In this document: positions 8,185 to 11,423 of the stretch, one piece after another | Numbering within the stretch: the stretch's first letter is position 1 | How the letters are laid out: the number at the start of each line of letters is the position of its first letter | Origin: Campylobacteraceae bacterium UBA1877 | Lineage (GTDB): Bacteria; Campylobacterota; Campylobacteria; Campylobacterales; Campylobacteraceae | NCBI GenBank assembly: GCA_002352945.1 | Contig: DDHL01000042.1 | Span: 16,521-27,943 of the forward strand | Direction: 5' to 3' | DNA: 11,423 nucleotides | Program-made: the position numbers and the translations under genes | The notes under the pieces: model-generated | Database searches by the model: none | What the model was told of the DNA's origin: nothing | Seen by the model: only the letters and a program-made list of their open reading frames with translations

Positions 8185-8212
8185 AAAAAGAGCTTACATG
8201 TAAAGCTTTTTT
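8185..8212. promoter_or_regulatory. Hairpin-forming inverted repeat in the divergent intergenic region, containing a degenerate TTTACATGTAAA site
   Basis: The two arms, AAAAAGAGCTTAC (8185-8197) and GTAAAGCTTTTTT (8200-8212), are complementary apart from one unpaired base on each side, around a central AT. The right arm ends in six T followed by CTTT, so on the plus strand it looks like an intrinsic terminator, yet no gene ends here. It is centred about 43 bases upstream of the plus-strand TATAAT box. It may be an operator, an antisense or upstream-leader terminator, or a chromosomal binding site. The repeat is seen; any function is inferred. Confidence 0.5.
8193..8204. repeat. Degenerate TTTACATGTAAA palindrome (intergenic)
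   Basis: CTTACATGTAAA, 11 of 12 bases matching and a perfect 10-base palindrome at 8194-8203. The only copy outside a gene; it forms the centre of the larger inverted repeat between the divergent promoters. Confidence 0.6.
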
Positions 8213-8240
8213 CTTTAGATAGTTTTTACTCCCATTTTTG

Positions 8241-8246
8241 TATAAT
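8241..8246 (+). promoter_or_regulatory. Sigma-70 type -10 box for the cheX-like/fliN/fliO operon
   Basis: A perfect TATAAT is preceded by a T run and TG (CATTTTTG), the usual look of housekeeping promoters in Campylobacterota, which often lack a -35 box. A start near 8253 would leave a leader of about 24 bases before ATG 8277. I saw no sigma-54 or sigma-28 flagellar promoter, suggesting expression with the early, housekeeping-transcribed flagellar genes. Confidence 0.7.
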
Positions 8247-8261
8247 GATACTTATTTTGCT

Positions 8262-8267
8262 AAAGGG
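8262..8267 (+). promoter_or_regulatory. Ribosome binding site deciding the start of the CheX-like gene
   Basis: AAAGGG lies nine bases before ATG 8277 and downstream of the TATAAT box, which rules out the in-frame TTG at 8238. Confidence 0.55.
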
Positions 8268-8276
8268 TGTCTATTT

Positions 8277-8711
8277 ATGTTATCTACCATCGATGCTTCA
8301 GTGCGCTATTTTTGTGAAGATATTTTGAACCTACCCGTACAAGATACAAACAAAAATGCTAAAGAGTTTTTTGGTGCATCCATCCCTTTAGTGTGCAACA
8401 ATCTTGAATCGCACTACTATCTTTTGATTGAGCCAAATGTGCTTGATGCTTTTGGCAAAGTTCTTTTGGGTGAGCCTACATTAAAAGAGGCTGATAAGGA
8501 TGATTTGTGCAAAGAGGTTGCCAATATTGTTATTGGTCACGCAAAAGTTTCGCTAGAACAAAAAAGGCCCGAGGATAAGTTTTTGCTAGGAACGCCTGAA
8601 TTTTTGGGACAAATTCCTTATCCTTTACCGTTAAAAATGGAACAAAGCCTATGCTACCAGCTTCAAAGCGGCTTGCTTATTGTTGGAAAAGGAATAAAAG
8701 ATGGAAAATAA
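8277..8711 (+). CDS. cheX: CheX/CheC-family chemotaxis phosphatase-like protein
   Basis: A 144-residue cytoplasmic protein. It carries the CheC/CheX/FliY phosphatase signature [D/S]-x3-E-x2-N followed by a proline just over 20 residues on: D76, E80 and N83 in DDLCKEVANIVIGHAK, with P107 next. In the family the Glu and Asn act on the acyl phosphate of phospho-CheY, so it probably damps chemotactic signalling. Only one such signature is present, as in CheX; CheC usually has two. It sits directly before fliN with an 11-base overlap, so a role at the flagellar switch, like FliY, is possible. The frame extends upstream to a TTG at 8238, but that would start before the TATAAT box; ATG 8277 has AAAGGG nine bases upstream. 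Activity is inferred from motif and context; overall similarity outside the motif is weak, and a non-enzymatic switch-associated role cannot be excluded. Confidence 0.75.
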   Translation: MLSTIDASVRYFCEDILNLPVQDTNKNAKEFFGASIPLVCNNLESHYYLLIEPNVLDAFGKVLLGEPTLKEADKDDLCKEVANIVIGHAKVSLEQKRPEDKFLLGTPEFLGQIPYPLPLKMEQSLCYQLQSGLLIVGKGIKDGK

Positions 8712-9009
8712 ATTGTCACCAGAAAAAGAGGCTCTTATCCGCGGTTATGAGGATTTATTAGATATTGGTGTTGAATTTATTGCTGAACTTGGCATGACAA
8801 ATATGAGTATTAAAGATCTTTTAAAACTTGAAAAGGGCTCAGTTATTGATTTAGAAAACCCAGCCGGTGAGAGTGTTGAACTTTATATTAACAATAGGAT
8901 TTTTGGCAAAGGCGAAGTTATGGTGTATGAAAAAAACCTTGCAATCCGTATTAATGAAATTTTAGATTCTAAATCTGTTATCCAATATTTCAAAAGAGAG
9001 CTCATATGA
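8701..9009 (+). CDS. fliN: Flagellar motor switch protein FliN
   Basis: C-ring component of the flagellar motor on the cytoplasmic side, working with FliM, FliG and FliY to set rotation direction and help export-complex docking. At 102 residues it is a short FliN made almost wholly of one SpoA (surface presentation of antigens) domain, about residues 21-90. Visible family features are the DIGVEFIAELGMTNMSIKDL stretch (21-40), then LEKGSVIDLENPAGE, LYINNRIFGKGEV and AIRINEI. ATG 8701 has AAGGA eight bases upstream within the preceding gene, whose end it overlaps by 11 bases; its own stop overlaps the fliO start as ATGA. This order next to fliO matches what I recall of the fliN locus in Helicobacter and Campylobacter. 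Confidence 0.95.
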   Translation: MENKLSPEKEALIRGYEDLLDIGVEFIAELGMTNMSIKDLLKLEKGSVIDLENPAGESVELYINNRIFGKGEVMVYEKNLAIRINEILDSKSVIQYFKRELI

Positions 9010-9848
9010 TGCGAATTTTACTCTCTTTTTTTATCGTTTGTGCTTTACAAGCTTCTAATCTGCTAACTTACAACATTTATGAAAGAACCGATAGGGTGGA
9101 TATAATGCTCTCATTTGATGCTCCATATGAGGGAAAAATCTACCAAAAAAAAGATGGTCAAAATAGAATCCTAACCTTTGAAGAGCTCTACTTTGACCAA
9201 TCTGTACAAAGAACTATCCAATCTTCCATTATTCAAGCCCTTTCAATTGAATCAAGTGACAATACAACTGTCGTTACACTCAATGGAAATGAGCCTTTTA
9301 ATGTTGTAGCATCAAAAACAGTAGATGGATTTGGGCTAAGAATTAGAGCGCGTCTTGATACTCCAATTCAAACTGAGCACCCCACGCAAACTAAAACCAC
9401 TCCAAGCGTAGCGCCACCAACTTTTGAGCAACAAAAGAGTGCTGATACAGCGCTATTTGATAGTAGATATTGGAGTGTTTTAATAGTACTAGCTCTTATG
9501 CTTCTTCTTTTAGTTTGGATAAAAAAACGCCTAAATAACAACTCAAGCCCACTAGCTCTTGGCTGGAGCAAAAAGCCAGCTAATGGTGTTAAAATTCTCT
9601 TTCAAAAACCCCTAGATGCTCAAAACAAGGTTGTGCTTTTAGAGTATGGTTCATCTCAGTATCTCGTGCTAACTGGAACCTCAAATACACTTTTAGAACG
9701 CTTTGGAAGCAACAAAGTTCAAGATGAGAATGAGTTTAAGGCTCTTTTTGAGCAAAACCGCCAAAAATTAGATGAGTATTTACGGCTTCAACAGAGTCAA
9801 TTAAATGATTACAAAGAAAAAGCAAGTAAAGATTTCATCCCCTCTTGA
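9006..9848 (+). CDS. fliO: FliO-like flagellar export component with an N-terminal periplasmic domain
   Basis: A 280-residue bitopic membrane protein. A signal peptide (about 1-16, ILLSFFIVCALQA) precedes a periplasmic beta-rich region (17-118) that looks AMIN-like, then a Thr/Pro-rich linker (119-145), one membrane helix (about 155-173) and a cytoplasmic part. The cytoplasmic segment at 195-223 (GVKILFQKPLDAQNKVVLLE then YLVLTG) follows the FliO pattern of a short beta domain after the helix, and the tail (240-275) is charged and probably helical. FliO helps assemble FliP in the flagellar type III export gate. Enteric FliO is much shorter and lacks the periplasmic part; as I recall, the H. 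pylori homologue HP0583, next to fliN, has this long form. The start ATGA overlaps the fliN stop by four bases; an ATG three bases later is equally possible (GAGAG at 8996-9000). Confidence 0.8.
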   Translation: MMRILLSFFIVCALQASNLLTYNIYERTDRVDIMLSFDAPYEGKIYQKKDGQNRILTFEELYFDQSVQRTIQSSIIQALSIESSDNTTVVTLNGNEPFNVVASKTVDGFGLRIRARLDTPIQTEHPTQTKTTPSVAPPTFEQQKSADTALFDSRYWSVLIVLALMLLLLVWIKKRLNNNSSPLALGWSKKPANGVKILFQKPLDAQNKVVLLEYGSSQYLVLTGTSNTLLERFGSNKVQDENEFKALFEQNRQKLDEYLRLQQSQLNDYKEKASKDFIPS

Positions 9849-9880
9849 TTTATCGCTCTTTTAGGTTTTTAAGGAAATAG

Positions 9881-10792
9881 ATGTTTTATTCAATTTTAGG
9901 GGTTTATAGTTTTATTCTTATCGGATTTGGATTAAAACATTGGTTTAAAGATCAAATACAAGAGCGCACCTTTGTACTTCTTTCAGTCTATTTTATGCAG
10001 CCAATTTTGGTCTTTTGGGGGCTTTCAACAAAGCCTATTGACAGCACATCTATGATGGTACCAGTCTGGTTTTTAGCAGGAATTTTTATAGCTTTGCTTT
10101 TAAGCTCAGTTATTGCGCACTTTTTTTTCGACGATCCAAAAACACGTTCAGTCCTTACCGCATCAGCAATCATTGGAAATACCGGCAATCTTGGAATACC
10201 CATATGCATTGCCATTTTTGGCAAAGAATCCATTGTCTATACCTCACTGATAGTTTTGGCAAATACACTTATTTTGCAAACCTTGGGAGTATATTTATAC
10301 TCAAGAGGCGAGCACTCAATCAAGGATTCGTTTAAAAATATTTTAAAGCTACCAGTAATCTGGGTAGCCTTTTTTGCTCTTATGTGTAATCTTTTAAAAT
10401 TTGAAATTGAGCCAAACATCTTTAGGGCTTTAGAGATGGGAGCACACAGTGCGCTTACTTTGCAATTGATCACTTTTGGGATATTTATCCATCACGTAAA
10501 ATTAAAAAATCTGGATTTAAAACTGCTTTTACATGTAAACTTTTTAAAGTTCATTCTTCTTCCAGCAATCTTTTTCCCACTTGTTTTAAGCTTAAATCTA
10601 CCACCACTTATTGCTGGCGTTTTACTCTTAGAGCTTAGCGTGCCAATGGCAATTAATAATGTCAATTACGCATCTCTTTATTATTGTAAACCAGTTGAAG
10701 TTACCTCTTTGGTTTTAGTAACTACCCTTGTTTTTACAATCTACTTATGGGTGCTTGTGTGGCTATTTAAGGCTGTGTCAATTTTGGCTTAA
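9881..10792 (+). CDS. AEC (auxin efflux carrier) family permease
   Basis: A 303-residue inner-membrane protein with about ten hydrophobic helices in two halves. The first half ends in the conserved GNTGNLGIP (99-107), the unwound-helix motif of the family, and the second in a matching ELSVPMAINNVNYASLY (251-267). Bacterial AEC members export or import small organic acids such as malate or malonate and others; the substrate here is unknown. ATG 9881 has AAGGA six bases upstream. It follows fliO by 32 bases with no clear terminator between, so it may be read from the same promoter, though it has no evident flagellar role. Its last 26 bases overlap the end of the convergent dihydrouridine synthase gene. 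A palindrome copy encodes LHVN (217-220). Confidence 0.88.
   Translation: MFYSILGVYSFILIGFGLKHWFKDQIQERTFVLLSVYFMQPILVFWGLSTKPIDSTSMMVPVWFLAGIFIALLLSSVIAHFFFDDPKTRSVLTASAIIGNTGNLGIPICIAIFGKESIVYTSLIVLANTLILQTLGVYLYSRGEHSIKDSFKNILKLPVIWVAFFALMCNLLKFEIEPNIFRALEMGAHSALTLQLITFGIFIHHVKLKNLDLKLLLHVNFLKFILLPAIFFPLVLSLNLPPLIAGVLLLELSVPMAINNVNYASLYYCKPVEVTSLVLVTTLVFTIYLWVLVWLFKAVSILA
10528..10539. repeat. TTTACATGTAAA palindrome, copy 6 (in AEC permease gene)
   Basis: Perfect 12-base copy, read as Leu-His-Val-Asn at the start of a membrane segment. Confidence 0.85.
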
Positions 10793-11423
10793 AAAAGTCA
10801 TCTACAAGTTTACGCGCACTTAGGGCATCATCTTCGCGGTTAATCCTATCTCTAAAAGCAGTAGCATTTGGGTAGCCTTTAGAGTATGTGTGTAGATGTT
10901 TTCGAAATAGTTTAACTCCATATGCCCCATAATATGAAACCATTGCATCAAAGTGATCCATCACAACTTCATAAACCAGCCAAGGATCTAATTTTTTTCT
11001 CCTATTTTTTATTTGATGAAAAACCCATGGAGCTCCAATTGCACCCCTTCCAATCATCACTCCATCGCAGCCTGTGTGTTCTTTTACATGTAAAGCTTTA
11101 GCAGCATCGGTAATATCGCCATTTGCAATCACCGGAATATCAACTGCCTCTTTTGCTAAACGTATTGCATCATAATCAACCGGAGCGTGATAGCCACCTG
11201 ATCTTGTCCTTCCGTGAATACTTATAAAATCAGCGCCACTATCTTCAACAGCTTTAGCAATATCAACTGGCTTTTTTTGGCTAAAACCAATACGTACTTT
11301 TGCGCTTGTATACTCTTTTTTGGAAGTAAGTTTTATGGTTTCAAGAAGCAAGCGCAACTTTGGCAAATCTTCAAGCAAAGATGAGCCGGCATTTTGGGCA
11401 ACTACCTTTGGAACTGGGCAGTG
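10767..11423 (-). CDS. dusB: tRNA-dihydrouridine synthase, DusB/NifR3 type, 3' part (5' end outside window)
   Basis: The frame is open to the right edge, so the apparent TTG at 11378 is internal; 218 codons are visible. The FMN enzyme reduces uridines in tRNA D-loops with NADPH. The first visible residues HCPVPKVVAQNAGSSLL contain the conserved catalytic Cys, in the place of the usual GCP motif. Then come ISIHGRTRSGGY (FMN phosphate and tRNA contacts), IPVIANGDI, CDGVMIGRGAIGAPWVF (FMN binding) and the C-terminal helical-domain motif FRKHLHTYSKG. Most similar in my judgement to DusB; the missing N-terminus prevents a firm subgroup call. One palindrome copy encodes LHVK. The 3' end overlaps the convergent AEC gene by 26 bases, with no terminator hairpin seen. 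Confidence 0.9.
   Translation of the reverse strand, partial: HCPVPKVVAQNAGSSLLEDLPKLRLLLETIKLTSKKEYTSAKVRIGFSQKKPVDIAKAVEDSGADFISIHGRTRSGGYHAPVDYDAIRLAKEAVDIPVIANGDITDAAKALHVKEHTGCDGVMIGRGAIGAPWVFHQIKNRRKKLDPWLVYEVVMDHFDAMVSYYGAYGVKLFRKHLHTYSKGYPNATAFRDRINREDDALSARKLVDDFFKPKLTQP
11083..11094. repeat. TTTACATGTAAA palindrome, copy 7 (in dusB)
   Basis: Perfect 12-base copy, read as Leu-His-Val-Lys in a linker before the CDGVMIGRG motif. Confidence 0.85.

Noticed and set aside
8193..8204. Palindrome as a classical FNR, CRP, Fur or NssR operator
   Set aside because: The sequence lacks the spacing and half-sites of those regulators as I know them, and most copies are inside genes far from promoters.
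8238..8276. Longer start (TTG 8238) for the CheX-like protein
   Set aside because: It would begin just before the TATAAT box and upstream of the likely transcript start; ATG 8277 has a proper ribosome site.
9849..9880. Terminator or promoter between fliO and the AEC gene
   Set aside because: The 32 bases hold only a ribosome site; no stem-loop and no convincing -10 box.
1..11423. CRISPR array, insertion sequence, tRNA or rRNA
   Set aside because: No spaced direct repeats, transposase, terminal inverted repeats or RNA gene were found; coding covers almost the whole window.

Overview
The window is a gene-dense, AT-rich bacterial chromosome segment with eight protein genes and no RNA gene, mobile element or CRISPR array that I could find. 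The gene set points to Campylobacterota (Epsilonproteobacteria). The first gene is a close relative of the helical-cell-shape peptidase Csd4/Pgp1 of Helicobacter and Campylobacter. There is also a CheX-like/fliN/fliO flagellar cluster with an unusual FliO that carries a signal peptide and a periplasmic domain. Genus is not determined; a free-living member of the phylum is my guess.

Layout. (1) Bases 2-850, plus: 3' part of a csd4/pgp1-type DL-carboxypeptidase gene. It ends in a stem-loop that overlaps its stop codon and abuts the stop of the convergent next gene. (2) Bases 858-8105, minus: a tightly packed four-gene operon read from right to left. The order is a TauE/SafE-type membrane transporter, uvrA, polA and mltA. 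Each junction overlaps by 4, 1 and 1 bases, so translational coupling is likely. The operon joins nucleotide excision repair damage recognition (UvrA), repair synthesis (PolA) and murein cleavage (MltA). (3) Bases 8106-8276: a divergent intergenic region with a strong TATAAT box for the plus strand, a weaker candidate for the minus strand and a hairpin-forming palindrome between them. (4) Bases 8277-9848, plus: a CheX/CheC-family phosphatase-like gene, fliN and fliO, with overlapping ends, followed after 32 bases by an AEC-family permease gene (9881-10792). (5) Bases 10767-11423, minus: the 3' part of a tRNA-dihydrouridine synthase gene, whose end overlaps the AEC gene end by 26 bases.

The most unusual feature is not a gene. 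The 12-base perfect palindrome TTTACATGTAAA occurs seven times in 11.4 kb, with two further near-copies, mostly inside coding sequence. It is read in only two of its three phases, giving Leu-His-Val-Lys/Asn or Phe-Thr-Cys-Lys; the third phase would give a stop. In uvrA one copy encodes a zinc-finger cysteine. This behaves like a highly iterated palindrome or genome-wide protein-binding or modification site, and is the best candidate here for something undescribed.

Two starts differ from the longest reading frame: mltA most likely starts at GTG 1901 and polA at ATG 4546. The chemotaxis gene starts at ATG 8277, because the longer frame would begin on top of the promoter.
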